From: Rodentibacter genomosp. 1
GTDB lineage: Bacteria; Pseudomonadota; Gammaproteobacteria; Enterobacterales; Pasteurellaceae
Direction of reading: 5' to 3'
Length of the DNA stretch: 64,000 bases
NCBI RefSeq assembly: GCF_001999285.1
Contig: NZ_MLHN01000008.1
Span: 124,001 to 188,000, forward strand
Part shown: piece by piece, positions 1 to 10,356 of the stretch
How positions within the stretch are numbered: position 1 is the first letter of the stretch
How the letters are laid out: every line of letters begins with the position of its first letter
The notes under the pieces: generated by a model
Told to the model about the DNA's origin: nothing
The model's input: only the letters and a program-made list of their open reading frames with translations
Database searches by the model: none
Position numbers and translations under genes: made by a program

Positions 1-115
1 TTTTTTCAAAAAAAGGAATCAAAAGATCGCAACATTCCGTCACTTTGTCTGAATGTTTCTGCAAAGGTTTTAATGGTGAGTGGGCAAATAATCCAAGAAT
101 ATTATTCATTGCCAT
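1..115 (-). CDS. DUF47 / TIGR00153 family protein (PhoU-like), N-terminal fragment
   Basis: Partial gene running off the left edge. The minus strand from the ATG at 115 reads MAMNNILGLFAHSPLKPLQK and continues in frame to the edge (38 codons). I recognise this start as the TIGR00153/DUF47 family, small PhoU-like helical proteins usually encoded beside a low-affinity phosphate permease (pit) and thought to modulate phosphate uptake. A Shine-Dalgarno GGAG lies at 126-129 on the minus strand. The next gene diverges from it. The product call rests on the N-terminus only; the permease would lie outside the window. Confidence 0.72.
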   Translation of the reverse strand, partial: MAMNNILGLFAHSPLKPLQKHSDKVTECCDLLIPFFEK

Positions 116-408
116 ATCTCATTTACTCCATAACAGGGGGTTGAAATTCGTGCGCATATTACCTGATTTTTATTTGAAATAGAATTGATTTTATAGATGG
201 CGGTTATCGGGTTATTGATTAATATTTTATGTATATCTCTAGAAACATTCATACAAGAACAGTTTGAATAAGCATTTTCTGCAATATTATGGATAAAAAA
301 GTTTTTATTTCGTTATTATTAAGTAGAAGGGAAGTAACACAAAAAACCTTGATTTATTTACATTTACTTGTATATTTAACCAGTTAAATTAATAAAGGAT
401 TTATCCTC
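116..408. other. Divergent intergenic region, no gene
   Basis: AT-rich spacer between the divergent DUF47 and CYTH genes. It must hold both promoters. No RNA gene, repeat or convincing operator is visible, apart from the two ribosome binding sites at its edges (AAAGGA at about 394-399 for the CYTH gene). Confidence 0.5.
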
Positions 409-1482
409 ATGACCAATGAAGTTGAACTCAAACTTGCTGTTTCTCCGGAAATATTTCACTTACTTGAAAAACATCTACAACAATTTAATCTATTAAAATG
501 TAAAAATATTGATTTAGGGAATACTTATTATGATTATCCCGATCATTTTCTTGCTAAGCAAAAGATGGGATTACGTATTCGTCAAGAAAATCAAACCTTT
601 ACATTAACCCTCAAAACTAACGGAAAAGTCCTAGGCGGTTTGCACGAGCGTCCGGAATATAATTTGTCGCTGGAAGAAAAAGAAACACCGACAAATGAAC
701 AGCTACGGAATTTGTACCACTTTGAGCAGTTACCCAATGCACCATTAAATGCCATATTCTCCACGGATTTTAACCGCACTTTTTGGTTAGTTGAATTTCG
801 AGATTCCAAAATTGAAGTCGCCTTTGATCAAGGGGAGATTGTGAGCGGCGACCATTCACAACCTATTTGTGAAATTGAGTTTGAATTAAAAGAAGGGAAA
901 GTTAGCGATCTTTTCTATTTTGTGGAAGAATTGCCCGTTTTGACCGATATTTATTTTAGCAGTGCGAGCAAGGCGAAGCGTGGCTATCAACTTAGTAGCC
1001 CCGTAGTTTTAACGGATTGGCTAGATAAATGGCGTGATTTTTTGAACAAAGATCGAGAAGAAAGTGCGGTAGATTTTAACGCAAAATTTCACCGAATTTT
1101 AAAAATGGAGCAAGCATTGGTGGAAGAAACCTTGTCTTTAGCGCCCTCGTTTTTTAGCCAAGATTTTATGAAAACCGTGGAACGGGTCGGGGCATTTTTC
1201 AATTTGTATCATTATTACGATGAAAATAAGACATTGTTTGAGCAGGTATTAGAACAGAGAAACAAAGACTCGGTAGAAGATGGTATATTGCAACAGTTGC
1301 TTGAAAGTAATCAAAGGTTTCTTGACGATATTCAGGCTTTGATTCGTTTTCACAGTGAAACCAAGGATAATGAAAAAACTATTGAAAAATTGACCGCACT
1401 TTTTAAGACACGTTTATATTTTGAACGAATGATTCAGTTAATGCGTTTATCGGTATCGGGCGAATCAAGCCTGTATCATTAA
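409..1482 (+). CDS. CYTH-domain inorganic triphosphatase (YgiF-like)
   Basis: 357-residue cytoplasmic protein. The N-terminal EVELK at residues 4-8 is the ExExK signature of the CYTH (adenylate cyclase CyaB / thiamine triphosphatase) fold. The following charged strands (GLRIRQEN, FTLTLKTN, CEIEFELKEG) supply the Lys/Arg/Glu residues that line the triphosphate tunnel. E. coli YgiF is a CYTH-CHAD inorganic triphosphatase; the helical C-terminal part here (about 210-357) matches a degenerate CHAD domain in position but lacks an obvious histidine-rich pattern. It precedes radA by 58 bp and may be cotranscribed. A reverse-oriented USS lies inside the gene near 1389-1400. Triphosphate hydrolysis is inferred from the family. 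Confidence 0.75.
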   Translation: MTNEVELKLAVSPEIFHLLEKHLQQFNLLKCKNIDLGNTYYDYPDHFLAKQKMGLRIRQENQTFTLTLKTNGKVLGGLHERPEYNLSLEEKETPTNEQLRNLYHFEQLPNAPLNAIFSTDFNRTFWLVEFRDSKIEVAFDQGEIVSGDHSQPICEIEFELKEGKVSDLFYFVEELPVLTDIYFSSASKAKRGYQLSSPVVLTDWLDKWRDFLNKDREESAVDFNAKFHRILKMEQALVEETLSLAPSFFSQDFMKTVERVGAFFNLYHYYDENKTLFEQVLEQRNKDSVEDGILQQLLESNQRFLDDIQALIRFHSETKDNEKTIEKLTALFKTRLYFERMIQLMRLSVSGESSLYH

Positions 1483-1540
1483 AAAGTATCGCTATTCGAT
1501 ATTGCGTGTTCAAAACAGTTTTATTTGATGGAGAAATACC

Positions 1541-2917
1541 ATGGCGAAAGCCCCTAAAACGGCTTATGTATGTAATGATTGTGGCGCAGAGTTTTCCCGT
1601 TGGCAAGGGCAATGTTCTGCTTGCAAGGCGTGGAATACCATTAGCGAAGTACGGTTGATTTCTGCGGTAAAAAGCAAAAATGACCGTTTCAGTGGTTATG
1701 CCGGTGAAACGCAGGCAAAAATTCAAACGCTGTCAGAAATTAGTTTGCAGGAAACGCCACGATTTACCAGTGGATTTAAAGAGCTTGATCGTGTACTGGG
1801 CGGGGGAATTGTACCGGGCAGTGCGATTTTGATCGGGGGGCATCCCGGTGCCGGAAAAAGTACCTTGTTGTTACAGGTGATGTGTGGTTTGGCTCAAAAA
1901 ATGACCGCACTTTATGTGACGGGGGAAGAATCCTTACAACAAGTGGCAATGAGAGCGAATCGCTTAGGTTTACCGAATGATAAACTCAATATGCTTTCTG
2001 AAACTTCGGTAGAGCAGATTTGTAATCTTGCCGATCAACTCAAACCACAAATTATCGTGATTGATTCTATTCAAGTCATGCATTTGGCTGATATTCAATC
2101 TTCGCCCGGTAGTGTGGCGCAAGTGCGGGAATGTGCTTCTTTTTTGACACGCTATGCGAAAACCCGACAAGTAGCGATTATTATGGTGGGGCACGTGACA
2201 AAGGACGGCACACTTGCCGGCCCCAAAGTGTTGGAACATGCCATAGACTGTTCCTTGCTTTTGGAAGGGGAGGCGGATTCCCGTTATCGTACCCTACGTA
2301 GTCATAAAAATCGCTTTGGGGCAGTGAATGAACTGGGCGTATTTGGTATGACAGAACAAGGTTTACGTGAGGTAAAAAATCCATCAGCGATCTTTCTCAG
2401 CCGTGGTGACGAGCAAACATCGGGTAGTTCTGTGATGGTATTGTGGGAAGGGACACGCCCGTTATTGGTTGAAATTCAAGCCTTAGTGGATCATTCTATG
2501 TTGTCAAATCCACGTCGTGTTGCGGTAGGGTTAGAACAAAACCGTTTGGCGTTATTACTTGCGGTACTGCATCGCCACGGGGGATTACAGATGGCGGATC
2601 AAGATGTATTTGTTAACGTTGTAGGTGGGGTGAAAGTCACGGAAACCAGTGCAGATCTTGCCTTATTACTTGCACTAATTTCCAGTTTTCGCAATCGTCC
2701 TTTACCACAAGATTTAGTGATCTTTGGTGAGGTAGGACTTGCCGGTGAAATTCGTCCTGTACCGAGTGGGCAAGAACGTATTAGCGAAGCAGCAAAACAC
2801 GGATTTAAACGTGCCATTGTACCTTTTGGTAATAAACCGAAAAGTGCGGTCGAAAATATGCAAGTTTTTACGGTGAAAAAATTAGCGGATGCGTTAGCGG
2901 TTCTGGATAATTTCTAG
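1541..2917 (+). CDS. radA: DNA repair protein RadA (Sms)
   Basis: 458 residues, the usual length. RadA is a RecA-like ATPase/helicase that extends branch migration in recombinational repair and natural transformation. Visible domains: a four-cysteine zinc finger (C11, C14, C25, C28); a RecA-type core with Walker A GGHPGAGKST at about 99-108; the RadA-specific KNRFG motif at 256-260; and a Lon-protease-like C-terminal domain (about 280-458). Start at the ATG preceded by GGAGA. In a naturally competent family RadA also helps incoming DNA to integrate. A USS copy lies in the gene near 1902-1913 (reverse orientation). Confidence 0.97.
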   Translation: MAKAPKTAYVCNDCGAEFSRWQGQCSACKAWNTISEVRLISAVKSKNDRFSGYAGETQAKIQTLSEISLQETPRFTSGFKELDRVLGGGIVPGSAILIGGHPGAGKSTLLLQVMCGLAQKMTALYVTGEESLQQVAMRANRLGLPNDKLNMLSETSVEQICNLADQLKPQIIVIDSIQVMHLADIQSSPGSVAQVRECASFLTRYAKTRQVAIIMVGHVTKDGTLAGPKVLEHAIDCSLLLEGEADSRYRTLRSHKNRFGAVNELGVFGMTEQGLREVKNPSAIFLSRGDEQTSGSSVMVLWEGTRPLLVEIQALVDHSMLSNPRRVAVGLEQNRLALLLAVLHRHGGLQMADQDVFVNVVGGVKVTETSADLALLLALISSFRNRPLPQDLVIFGEVGLAGEIRPVPSGQERISEAAKHGFKRAIVPFGNKPKSAVENMQVFTVKKLADALAVLDNF

Positions 2918-2977
2918 AAATTCATTGTCATACTGAAAACTTCGCCAAAATCAATTAGAATACCTTGCATAAATAAT

Positions 2978-3142
2978 CGGTATTATGTCGCAAGCACACA
3001 AAAGTAGGAATTTCAATGAAGTAGTAGGGACACACTGTGTGTCTGATAGTAACATATTGAAATAATTTGATTTTATAAAGGACATAGGCAGTGTATCCCT
3101 ACAATTCCAAAATTAGGTTTATGCAACTGCTACATAATGCCG
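2978..3142. repeat. MITE-like palindromic repeat, copy A
   Basis: Ends are an imperfect inverted repeat: left CGGTATTATGTCGCAAGCAC at 2978-2997, right (read as reverse complement from 3142) CGGCATTATGTAGCAGTTGC. The interior carries GTAGGGACACAC near 3026 and a TATCCCTAC about 85 bp further on, which can pair over a long distance. Related copies lie at 10357, 16937, 41868 and 60949. It fills most of the radA-lrp spacer. No open reading frame inside. Confidence 0.75.
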
Positions 3143-3164
3143 TAGATAATGGGGACAAAACAAA

Positions 3165-3638
3165 ATGGAAAAAAAGAAGCCGCTAGATGCGATTGATATT
3201 AAAATCCTTAATGAACTACAGCGTAATGGCAAAATTTCAAATATTGACCTCTCCAAAAAAGTTGGATTATCACCGACCCCTTGCTTAGAACGGGTAAAAC
3301 GTTTGGAAAAGCAAGGCGTGATTATGGGCTATCGTGCCTTGCTTAATCCAGAGTTACTTGATGCACAACTTTTAGTGATTGTTGAAATCACACTTGTTCG
3401 TGGTAAACCAGATGTATTTGAAGAATTTAATGCGGCGATTCAAGCCCTTGATGAAATTCAAGAATGTCATCTTGTGTCCGGTGATTTTGATTATTTATTG
3501 AAAACTCGGGTGGCAGATATGGCGGCTTATCGAAAATTATTAGGCACAACACTACTTCGTTTACCAGGTGTGAACGATACTCGCACCTATGTTGTGATGG
3601 AAGAAGTCAAACAAACTAATTATCTTGTTTTAAAATAA
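3165..3638 (+). CDS. lrp: Leucine-responsive regulatory protein Lrp
   Basis: 157 residues. Lrp/AsnC architecture: N-terminal helix-turn-helix (about residues 8-55, LDAIDIKILNELQRNGKIS start), then the RAM/AsnC ligand-binding and dimerisation domain (about 70-150) with its typical VVMEEVKQTNYL end. It is a global regulator of amino-acid metabolism that binds leucine. It ends 3 bp before ftsK, an arrangement shared with enterobacteria (lrp-ftsK). Full length, no odd residues seen. Confidence 0.9.
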   Translation: MEKKKPLDAIDIKILNELQRNGKISNIDLSKKVGLSPTPCLERVKRLEKQGVIMGYRALLNPELLDAQLLVIVEITLVRGKPDVFEEFNAAIQALDEIQECHLVSGDFDYLLKTRVADMAAYRKLLGTTLLRLPGVNDTRTYVVMEEVKQTNYLVLK

Positions 3639-3641
3639 AAA

Positions 3642-6449
3642 ATGATTAAACAAATTACTGAACGATTTACACCGAAACAATATCTCGCTGAATTGATTTT
3701 AGGCTTGATCGCACTTTTCGGTTTGTACATGATTGTGGCTTGGTCAAGCTATACACCACTGGATAATTCTTGGTCAACCGCAAGTTTTCAAACCGAAACC
3801 ATCAATAAAGCCGGTGCTTTTGGTGCATGGTTAATTGATGCGTTTTTTGTGTTTTTTGGCTATATAGGCAATTTACTTCCTTTTTTGATTTTTCTTATCC
3901 CTACGTTTTTGTTGAAAACAAAAGCGGTTCGCTTTTTATCTGTGACTAAAATCTTGCTACGGAGCTTTGGTTTTATCACTTTAGTAATTGGGTTAACCAT
4001 GGCAGTCACCTTGTTATTTTCTAATACCAATTATTATTTATCCGGTGGGGTATTAGGCGGTAGTCTTGTCGTATGGCTTTATCCAATTTTAGGAAAATTT
4101 GGCTGTATTCTACTGGGTTTTACTCTCACCATTGTGGGGTTTATTTTTTGTTCAGGCGCTTCTTTGATCCGTCTTATTATCCGTTTTTATCATTGGTTGA
4201 CGATGAAAAATGACAACCCAAGGGATATAGAACAGTCTTCAACATCCGTTGAGGAGCTTGAACAAATTGTGATTCAAAAGCCGGAATCTTTGGTGATGAA
4301 TAGAGATAATGGTACGGAAGAACCAGTTCAAAGTGGGGAAAAACATTTAACAACGAGTGAGGATGCTGAAACGCCTCTTGTTCAACCGGAAACGCTGATT
4401 AATATCAGTGGTTTGTCACCATCAATGACACGCCCTTCTGACTCCAAACAAATGACATCTGAATTTCACGAAAATTTTGATGCTTTCAAAGCTGAAACCT
4501 TTGATGAATTACCGAAAGTAAGCATTGCGGCTTATGGTGAAGCCACATTTCAGCCACCTGTTTCGATTTGGCAAAACACAAGCCAACAACACCATATTGA
4601 AGAAGAACAAAGTACGGCTGATTTTTCCTCGGTTTCTAAATTAAATGAGCCCACAATACCGACGGTCACGCTCGCCCCGGCTACGCAAAATTCATCATCA
4701 CAATTGACCGCACTTTCTGATGAAGTGAATGATGAAACAGATAATTTGGCACGTCAATTTGCTGAGCAAGAGCAGCATCGCCTTGCAGAAATGGAAGCCC
4801 GTGCTAAAGCCTTAAATGCAGAAGAAACATTAAAAGTCATTTTAGCAGAGCCACAAACCGCTATTCAAAGCACACAAGAGAAAGAAACTGCACCGATTTA
4901 TAAGCCTTATGGCGATTCATTGATTCATCCGGCATTCCAACAACCGACAACGAAACGTGAGAAACCGACTACACCATTGCCGAGTTTGGATTTATTGGAA
5001 TATCGTCCAACACAAGCGCAAGATATTACTAGAGAGGAAATTCACAATATCTCTCAACGTATTGAGCAGCAGCTCCGTAATTTTAACGTTAAAGCGGTGG
5101 TGAAAGATGTATTGGTCGGGCCGGTGGTCACACGTTACGAGCTTGAATTACAACCGGGAGTGAAAGCCTCAAAAGTGACAAATATTGATACGGATTTGGC
5201 ACGTGCGTTGATGTTCCGTTCTATTCGTGTCGCAGAAGTGATTCCGGGTAAACCCTATATTGGTATTGAAACACCGAATGCCCACCGTCAAATTGTGCCG
5301 TTACGTGATGTATTAGACAGCAATGAATTCCGTGATTCTAAAGCGCTTTTACCGATGGCATTAGGGAAAGATATCAGTGGTAAACCTGTTGTGGTGGATT
5401 TGGCGAAAATGCCGCATTTATTGGTGGCAGGTTCAACAGGTTCCGGTAAATCGGTTGGCGTGAATACTATGATTTTAAGTTTGCTTTTCCGTGTTCAACC
5501 GGAACAAGTGAAGTTTATTATGATTGACCCAAAAGTTGTAGAACTTTCCGTCTATAACGATATTCCACATTTGCTCACGCCGGTTGTTACCGATATGAAG
5601 AAAGCGGCGAATGCATTACGTTGGTGTGTCGATGAAATGGAACGCCGTTATCAGCTACTTTCCGCTCTTCGTGTACGAAATATTGAAGGGTTTAACGAAA
5701 AAATTGATGAATATGAAGGCATGGGAATGCCTGTACCGAACCCAATTTGGAAACCGGGCGATACGATGGACCAAATGCCACCGGCACTGAAAAAATTAAG
5801 CTATATTGTAGTGATTGTCGATGAATTTGCCGATTTGATGATGGTGGCAGGGAAACAAATCGAAGAGTTTATTGCCCGTCTTGCTCAAAAAGCACGAGCA
5901 ATTGGGATTCACTTGATATTGGCAACACAACGTCCGTCAGTAGATGTAATTACCGGATTAATTAAAGCGAATGTGCCTAGCCGTATTGCCTTTACGGTGG
6001 CAAGTAAAATTGATTCCCGTACGATTTTGGATCAGGGCGGGGCTGAAGCCTTATTAGGTCGTGGTGATATGCTTTATTCCGGACAGGGATCATCCGATCT
6101 GATTCGTGTTCACGGTGCATTTATGAGTGATGATGAAGTGGTACGTATTGCCGATGATTGGCGTGCCCGTGGAAAACCGGATTATATTGACGGCATTTTG
6201 GACAGTGCAGATGAGGAAGAAAGTGCGGAAAAATCAGCAGGAAGCAGTGGGGAACTGGATCCGCTATTTGATGAAGTGATGGAGTTTGTTCTCACAACAG
6301 GCACCACTTCTGTCTCTGCTCTTCAACGTAAATTCAGCGTAGGCTTTAACCGTGCTGCCAGAATTATGGATCAAATGGAAGAACAAGGCGTTGTGAGTGC
6401 CATGCAAAATGGTAAACGTGAAATTCTTGCACGTCGTCCGGATTATTAA
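3642..6449 (+). CDS. ftsK: DNA translocase FtsK
   Basis: 935 residues. FtsK couples septum formation to chromosome dimer resolution by pumping DNA toward dif and activating XerCD. N-terminal membrane domain with about four transmembrane segments (residues 18-175), a variable Glu/Gln/Thr-rich linker (about 190-460, shorter than in E. coli), then the alpha-beta motor with Walker A GSTGSGKS at 597-604 and Walker [11 protein letters not shown]. The C-terminal gamma winged helix (about 870-935, ending in [12 protein letters not shown]) reads KOPS sequences. The ATG has no clear ribosome site and follows the lrp stop by 3 bp, so it is probably translationally coupled to lrp. Confidence 0.97.
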   Translation: MIKQITERFTPKQYLAELILGLIALFGLYMIVAWSSYTPLDNSWSTASFQTETINKAGAFGAWLIDAFFVFFGYIGNLLPFLIFLIPTFLLKTKAVRFLSVTKILLRSFGFITLVIGLTMAVTLLFSNTNYYLSGGVLGGSLVVWLYPILGKFGCILLGFTLTIVGFIFCSGASLIRLIIRFYHWLTMKNDNPRDIEQSSTSVEELEQIVIQKPESLVMNRDNGTEEPVQSGEKHLTTSEDAETPLVQPETLINISGLSPSMTRPSDSKQMTSEFHENFDAFKAETFDELPKVSIAAYGEATFQPPVSIWQNTSQQHHIEEEQSTADFSSVSKLNEPTIPTVTLAPATQNSSSQLTALSDEVNDETDNLARQFAEQEQHRLAEMEARAKALNAEETLKVILAEPQTAIQSTQEKETAPIYKPYGDSLIHPAFQQPTTKREKPTTPLPSLDLLEYRPTQAQDITREEIHNISQRIEQQLRNFNVKAVVKDVLVGPVVTRYELELQPGVKASKVTNIDTDLARALMFRSIRVAEVIPGKPYIGIETPNAHRQIVPLRDVLDSNEFRDSKALLPMALGKDISGKPVVVDLAKMPHLLVAGSTGSGKSVGVNTMILSLLFRVQPEQVKFIMIDPKVVELSVYNDIPHLLTPVVTDMKKAANALRWCVDEMERRYQLLSALRVRNIEGFNEKIDEYEGMGMPVPNPIWKPGDTMDQMPPALKKLSYIVVIVDEFADLMMVAGKQIEEFIARLAQKARAIGIHLILATQRPSVDVITGLIKANVPSRIAFTVASKIDSRTILDQGGAEALLGRGDMLYSGQGSSDLIRVHGAFMSDDEVVRIADDWRARGKPDYIDGILDSADEEESAEKSAGSSGELDPLFDEVMEFVLTTGTTSVSALQRKFSVGFNRAARIMDQMEEQGVVSAMQNGKREILARRPDY

Positions 6450-6474
6450 TTTCTCTTTTAAAAAGGAAAGTAAA

Positions 6475-7188
6475 ATGAAAAAAACATCGTTAAAATTATT
6501 CACAAACTCGCCCGCTCGTTTGTTCACCTCTCACGAGGCCGTTGGCAAAGCCAACGTTCAAAAAACAACGTTTTTTGTGACCGCACTTGGTGTGGTGGGG
6601 TTGGGGTTAATGAGTTTTAGCCCTATCGCACTTGCTGATGCCGCAAGTGAATTACAATCACGTTTAACACGAGTAAATGTATTAAGTGCGGATTTTTCCC
6701 AAACAGTTACTGCTGCGGGGGGAAAAAATGTGCAACAAGGGAGTGGGAAACTTCAAATTAAACGCCCGAATTTATTTAGAATGGAGACTAAATCACCACA
6801 AGAAACACAAATTATTGCTGATGGCAAAACCCTTTGGTATTACGATCCTTTTGTACAACAAGTGACGGCACAATGGGTGAAAGATGCAGTAAATAATACC
6901 CCTTTTGTGTTGCTGACCAGTGATGATAAAAGCCATTGGAATCAATATTCGGTAACGCAGCAGGTAGATACTTTTGTGTTAAAACCTAAATCAGCGAAAA
7001 GTAATATTAAACAGTTTGATATTCGTGTGGATGCCAATGGCGTATTGAAAAATTTCAGCACCACAGAAAAAGACGGACAAACCAACCTTTACGTGTTGCG
7101 TAATATTACCAACCAATCTCTCCCTGATAGTTTATTTAGCTTCAATCCACCTAAAGGCGTGGAGTTGGATGACCAACGTAAAAAGTAA
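6475..7188 (+). CDS. lolA: Outer-membrane lipoprotein carrier protein LolA with extended signal peptide
   Basis: 237 residues by my start; LolA is usually about 205. LolA is the periplasmic chaperone that carries lipoproteins from LolCDE to LolB. The mature part (from about [10 protein letters not shown]) shows the usual LolA pattern, including [18 protein letters not shown] and the C-terminal [13 protein letters not shown] start at 6475 because a GGAAAG ribosome site precedes MKKTSL. The signal peptide is then about 54 residues: a basic start, an unusual stretch (residues 9-33), a hydrophobic core [13 protein letters not shown], and a cleavage site ALA-DAA. The unusual stretch is encoded by a dispersed repeat (see 6538-6588). 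Mature function should be unaffected if the leader is still cleaved. Confidence 0.88.
   Translation: MKKTSLKLFTNSPARLFTSHEAVGKANVQKTTFFVTALGVVGLGLMSFSPIALADAASELQSRLTRVNVLSADFSQTVTAAGGKNVQQGSGKLQIKRPNLFRMETKSPQETQIIADGKTLWYYDPFVQQVTAQWVKDAVNNTPFVLLTSDDKSHWNQYSVTQQVDTFVLKPKSAKSNIKQFDIRVDANGVLKNFSTTEKDGQTNLYVLRNITNQSLPDSLFSFNPPKGVELDDQRKK
6538..6588 (+). repeat. USS-containing small repeat inside the lolA signal-peptide region
   Basis: A hairpin GTTGGCaaaGCCAAC (6541-6555) overlaps a 37-bp block that runs from CAACGTTC at 6552 to the reverse USS ACCGCACTT ending at 6588. Nearly the same block (36 bp) recurs outside any gene at 37589-37624. Here it is read in frame as part of the LolA leader. 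Confidence 0.75.
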
Positions 7189-7194
7189 TGCTTG

Positions 7195-7213
7195 GGGCGT
7201 ATTAATTACGCCC
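7195..7213 (+). terminator. Hairpin between lolA and rarA
   Basis: Perfect 7-bp stem GGGCGTA / TACGCCC with a 5-nt loop, 6 bp after the lolA stop, followed by a T-rich stretch. It could be a weak terminator or attenuator that lowers rarA expression. Confidence 0.45.
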
Positions 7214-7251
7214 TTGATTTTTATTTTAAATGCTTTAATGGGGAAAAAATG

Positions 7252-8592
7252 ATGGCGAATCTTGATTTTGATTTTTCGGAAAATGATTTTCGTCCCCTTG
7301 CCGCCAGAATGCGCCCGACCAATCTCGATCAATATTTTGGTCAATCACATCTTATTGGTGAAGGTAAACCGCTACGTAAAGCGATTCAAGCCGGTCATAT
7401 TCATTCTATGATTTTTTGGGGGCCGCCCGGCACGGGCAAAACCACATTGGCAGAAATTGTTGCTAATCAAATTAACGCGGATGTTGAACGCATTTCAGCG
7501 GTTACCGGTGGGATAAAGGAAATTCGTGAAGCCATTGAGCGTGCAAAACAAAACCGTCTCGCTGCTCGAAAAACGGTTTTATTTGTAGATGAAGTGCATC
7601 GTTTCAACAAAAGCCAGCAGGATGCCTTTCTCCCCCATATTGAAGACGGCACGATTATCTTTATCGGTGCAACAACAGAGAATCCCTCTTTTGAATTGAA
7701 TAATGCCTTACTTTCCCGTGCAAGGGTATATGTGTTGAAATCTTTAACCGTTGATGAAATAGAATCCGTGCTTCAGCAGGCACTACAAGATTCGGCACGT
7801 GGATTGGCAAAAGAGCGGTTAATTTTAGAAGAGAATTTATTACGGACGCTTGCTGAATATGCTAATGGTGATGCCCGTCTCGCCTTGAATTGTCTTGAAT
7901 TGATGGTGGATATGGCAGATGAAGTGGAAAACGGCAAAAAAATTGACCGCACTTTACTGAAAACAGTACTGGGCGAGCGTCAAGCCCGTTTTGATAAACA
8001 GGGTGATCGTTTCTATGATCTTATTTCAGCTTTGCATAAATCCGTTCGGGGATCAGCTCCTGATGCGGCATTATATTGGTATGCACGTATTTTAACGGCG
8101 GGTGGCGATCCGCTTTATGTCGCAAGACGGCTGTTAGCCATTGCCTCGGAAGATATTGGGAATGCGGATCCCCGTGCGATGCAAGTGGCGCTTGCCGCTT
8201 GGGATTGTTTTACCCGAGTGGGGGCTTATGAAGGAGAGCGTGCCATAGCGCAAGCGATTATTTATCTTGCCGTTGCCCCGAAAAGTAATGCGGTTTATAC
8301 CGCTTTTAATACGGCAAAACAGCAAGCCAAAAACTTACCGGATTATGATGTACCGCCTCATTTACGCAATGCACCTACTAACCTGATGAAAGAGTTGGGG
8401 TTTGGGGTGGAATATCGTTACGCTCATGATGAACCCAATGCTTATGCTGCCGGTGAAAATTATTTCCCTGAAGAACTTAAAGAGACACAATATTATTTTC
8501 CGACAAATCGTGGGATGGAAATTCAAATTAAAGAAAAGTTAGAGCGATTACGTGAACAGGATAAAAATGCGGTGAAAAAACGGTACAAATAA
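7252..8592 (+). CDS. rarA: Replication-associated recombination protein RarA (MgsA)
   Basis: 446 residues from the chosen ATG, against about 447 in E. coli. RarA is an AAA+ ATPase related to clamp loaders that acts at stalled replication forks. Seen: [17 protein letters not shown] near the N-terminus, Walker A GPPGTGKT at 57-64, Walker B/DEVH box ([19 protein letters not shown]), sensor [12 protein letters not shown], and the C-terminal tetramerisation region. Two adjacent ATGs (7249, 7252) follow GGGG at 7240; I prefer 7252 for spacing. An upstream in-frame ATG at 7192 would add 20 unconserved residues and run through the hairpin. Confidence 0.95.
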   Translation: MANLDFDFSENDFRPLAARMRPTNLDQYFGQSHLIGEGKPLRKAIQAGHIHSMIFWGPPGTGKTTLAEIVANQINADVERISAVTGGIKEIREAIERAKQNRLAARKTVLFVDEVHRFNKSQQDAFLPHIEDGTIIFIGATTENPSFELNNALLSRARVYVLKSLTVDEIESVLQQALQDSARGLAKERLILEENLLRTLAEYANGDARLALNCLELMVDMADEVENGKKIDRTLLKTVLGERQARFDKQGDRFYDLISALHKSVRGSAPDAALYWYARILTAGGDPLYVARRLLAIASEDIGNADPRAMQVALAAWDCFTRVGAYEGERAIAQAIIYLAVAPKSNAVYTAFNTAKQQAKNLPDYDVPPHLRNAPTNLMKELGFGVEYRYAHDEPNAYAAGENYFPEELKETQYYFPTNRGMEIQIKEKLERLREQDKNAVKKRYK

Positions 8593-8593
8593 C

Positions 8594-8618
8594 AAATGCG
8601 TGGATTTCCACGCATTTT
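8594..8618. terminator. Bidirectional terminator between rarA and the SnoaL-like gene
   Basis: AAATGCGTGGA / TCCACGCATTT stem with a 3-nt loop between two convergent genes, followed by T-runs on the plus strand. Confidence 0.85.
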
Positions 8619-8620
8619 TC

Positions 8621-9061
8621 TTAGAACATACTACGCCCGCTCTCTGTTTTTTCCGGTACGGCTTGAATGACATCCCAGTGCTCTACAATTTTGCCATCTT
8701 TATCAAAACGGAAAATATCCACCACTGCCTCACCACGATCTTCGTCATTTAACTGACTATGAACATGTAGGGCAACCAAATCGCCATCAGCTAATACACG
8801 TTTTACGGTTGCTTTTGATTTTGGATGGGCTTTTAAGAACGGCGTAAACGCATCAATAAAGGCTTGTTTACCATCAGCCACGGTTGGATTGTGTTGCAAG
8901 TATTCTTTACCGATATATTTGTCACTGGCTTCTTGTAACTTATGTTGATTAAACACCATTTCATAGAAATCAAGCGCAGCAGCTTTGTTTTGTTCCGGTG
9001 TTGAAGCAAATAAACTTGTTGAAAATGCAAAAAGTGCGGTTGTTAAAAGAACTTTTTTCAT
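8621..9061 (-). CDS. Secreted SnoaL-like (NTF2-superfamily) protein
   Basis: 146 residues. Signal peptide MKKVLLTTALFAFSTSLFAS with likely cleavage at LFA-STP. The rest is a compact SnoaL-like cone fold: helix AALDFYEMVFNQHKLQEASDKYIG, then YLQHNPTVADGKQAFIDAFTP, then strands ending in DIFRFDKDGKIVEHWDVIQ, the usual signature of predicted SnoaL-like aldol-condensation/polyketide-cyclase-like proteins. No substrate can be named. AAGGAG at 9067-9072 (minus) supports the ATG at 9061. It stands alone between rarA and a divergent transporter. Confidence 0.75.
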   Translation of the reverse strand: MKKVLLTTALFAFSTSLFASTPEQNKAAALDFYEMVFNQHKLQEASDKYIGKEYLQHNPTVADGKQAFIDAFTPFLKAHPKSKATVKRVLADGDLVALHVHSQLNDEDRGEAVVDIFRFDKDGKIVEHWDVIQAVPEKTESGRSMF

Positions 9062-9385
9062 CAAAACTCCTTCATATTCTATTAAAAAAGCACGGGCATT
9101 ATAATGAAATTAAATCTTAAAGCTAGTGTGTATTTGGAAATAGACTTTTTCTTATTATGAAATAATTAAGACCGAAAACTGATTGAATTGCAGATTCTAA
9201 CAATCAATTCCACCGTACTCTTGAATCTCGATTATTAGCTAAGCTAATTTTACTTACTTGAGGATATGACTGAATTCTTCTTATGCGCTGTTGTATTTCT
9301 ACACCATATCTACATTTTTTTATTGGTAAAACATCAAAATATCTTATAATCATCAATATTACTTACCTTTATATTAATTTTTCCT
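9062..9385. other. Divergent intergenic region
   Basis: 324 bp between the SnoaL-like gene and the DMT transporter. A TATAAT-like box occurs near 9100 for the minus gene. A near-palindrome ATTAGCTAAGCTAAT at about 9232-9246 could be an operator. I see no RNA gene. Confidence 0.35.
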
Positions 9386-10282
9386 ATGAGTAATGATTTT
9401 CTAATAAGGTTTTCTTATTTTTTATTAATGGGTTTTGGCTTTCCTATTATGCGTTATATGAGTATTCATTTTGAAACACTAAATAATAATGCGGTTCGAT
9501 TTATCTCCGGTGGTTTATTATTTGTTTTTATTTGTGTCTTAAAATATAGGAATGAGTTAGTTAAGTTGTTAAGAGAACCGGCAATCATTTTTTATCTTCT
9601 TTTGTTGGCGGTGTTTATGACTGCCAATATGTATTTTTTTATTAATGGTCTTAAATATACTTCGGCTTTAGCGGGTAGCGTTTTTGGTATTATCTCAATG
9701 CCTTTAGCCGTTATTATGGCTGCAATTTTCTTTCGCGATGAAAGGGAAAAGGTAAAACAAAAGAATTTTTATATTGGGAGCGCCTTGGCTATCATTGGCT
9801 CTTTGCTATTTGTCATTGAGGGAAATAATGCTAGTGGCGGTAACGATTTTATAACGGGTTCACTTTTTTTAGGCACCGCCATATTTATTCAATCTATCCA
9901 AAATCTTTTTGTTAAAAAGGTTTCAAAAAAATTAAATGCTGTCGTTATCAGTGCTTTTACCGCTACGTTATCCGGTATTTTTTATCTGATTTTAGCAAAA
10001 GATAGTGGCGTTATTTATCAGTTGCAGGATGTGAGTTTCGGTTTATTAATAGGGTTAATTTTTGCAGGAATGTATGGAATGCTAACGGGAATGTTGTTGG
10101 CATTTTATATCGTTCAAAAGCAAGGTATTGTTGTTTTTAACATTATTCAATTAACCGTACCTTTATCTACGGCTTTAATTAGTTATGTCACCTTGGGGGA
10201 AACCATTTCGGTTTATCAAGGTTTTGGTGCTGCGATAGTTATTGTGGGATGTGTTTTTTCATTGAGAAAAAATCAGCAATAG
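9386..10282 (+). CDS. DMT-superfamily (EamA) inner-membrane transporter
   Basis: 298 residues with about ten hydrophobic segments arranged as two EamA repeats (about 5-135 and 150-290), the RhaT/EamA drug/metabolite transporter pattern. Such proteins export amino acids or other small metabolites, but the substrate is not predictable here. The ATG at 9386 has almost no Shine-Dalgarno (ATTTTTCCT precedes it), so expression may be low or the start may be wrong. It is followed by MITE copy B. Confidence 0.75.
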   Translation: MSNDFLIRFSYFLLMGFGFPIMRYMSIHFETLNNNAVRFISGGLLFVFICVLKYRNELVKLLREPAIIFYLLLLAVFMTANMYFFINGLKYTSALAGSVFGIISMPLAVIMAAIFFRDEREKVKQKNFYIGSALAIIGSLLFVIEGNNASGGNDFITGSLFLGTAIFIQSIQNLFVKKVSKKLNAVVISAFTATLSGIFYLILAKDSGVIYQLQDVSFGLLIGLIFAGMYGMLTGMLLAFYIVQKQGIVVFNIIQLTVPLSTALISYVTLGETISVYQGFGAAIVIVGCVFSLRKNQQ

Positions 10283-10356
10283 AATCAATGAAATTTATTG
10301 AAGTTATAAAAGAATCATCACTTAATAAGAGTTTGATAATATTCTATTGGTTTTCT

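Noticed and set aside
6397..6474. Longer LolA start upstream
   Set aside because: The extra residues lie inside the ftsK coding end; a ribosome site and MKK-type leader support 6475.
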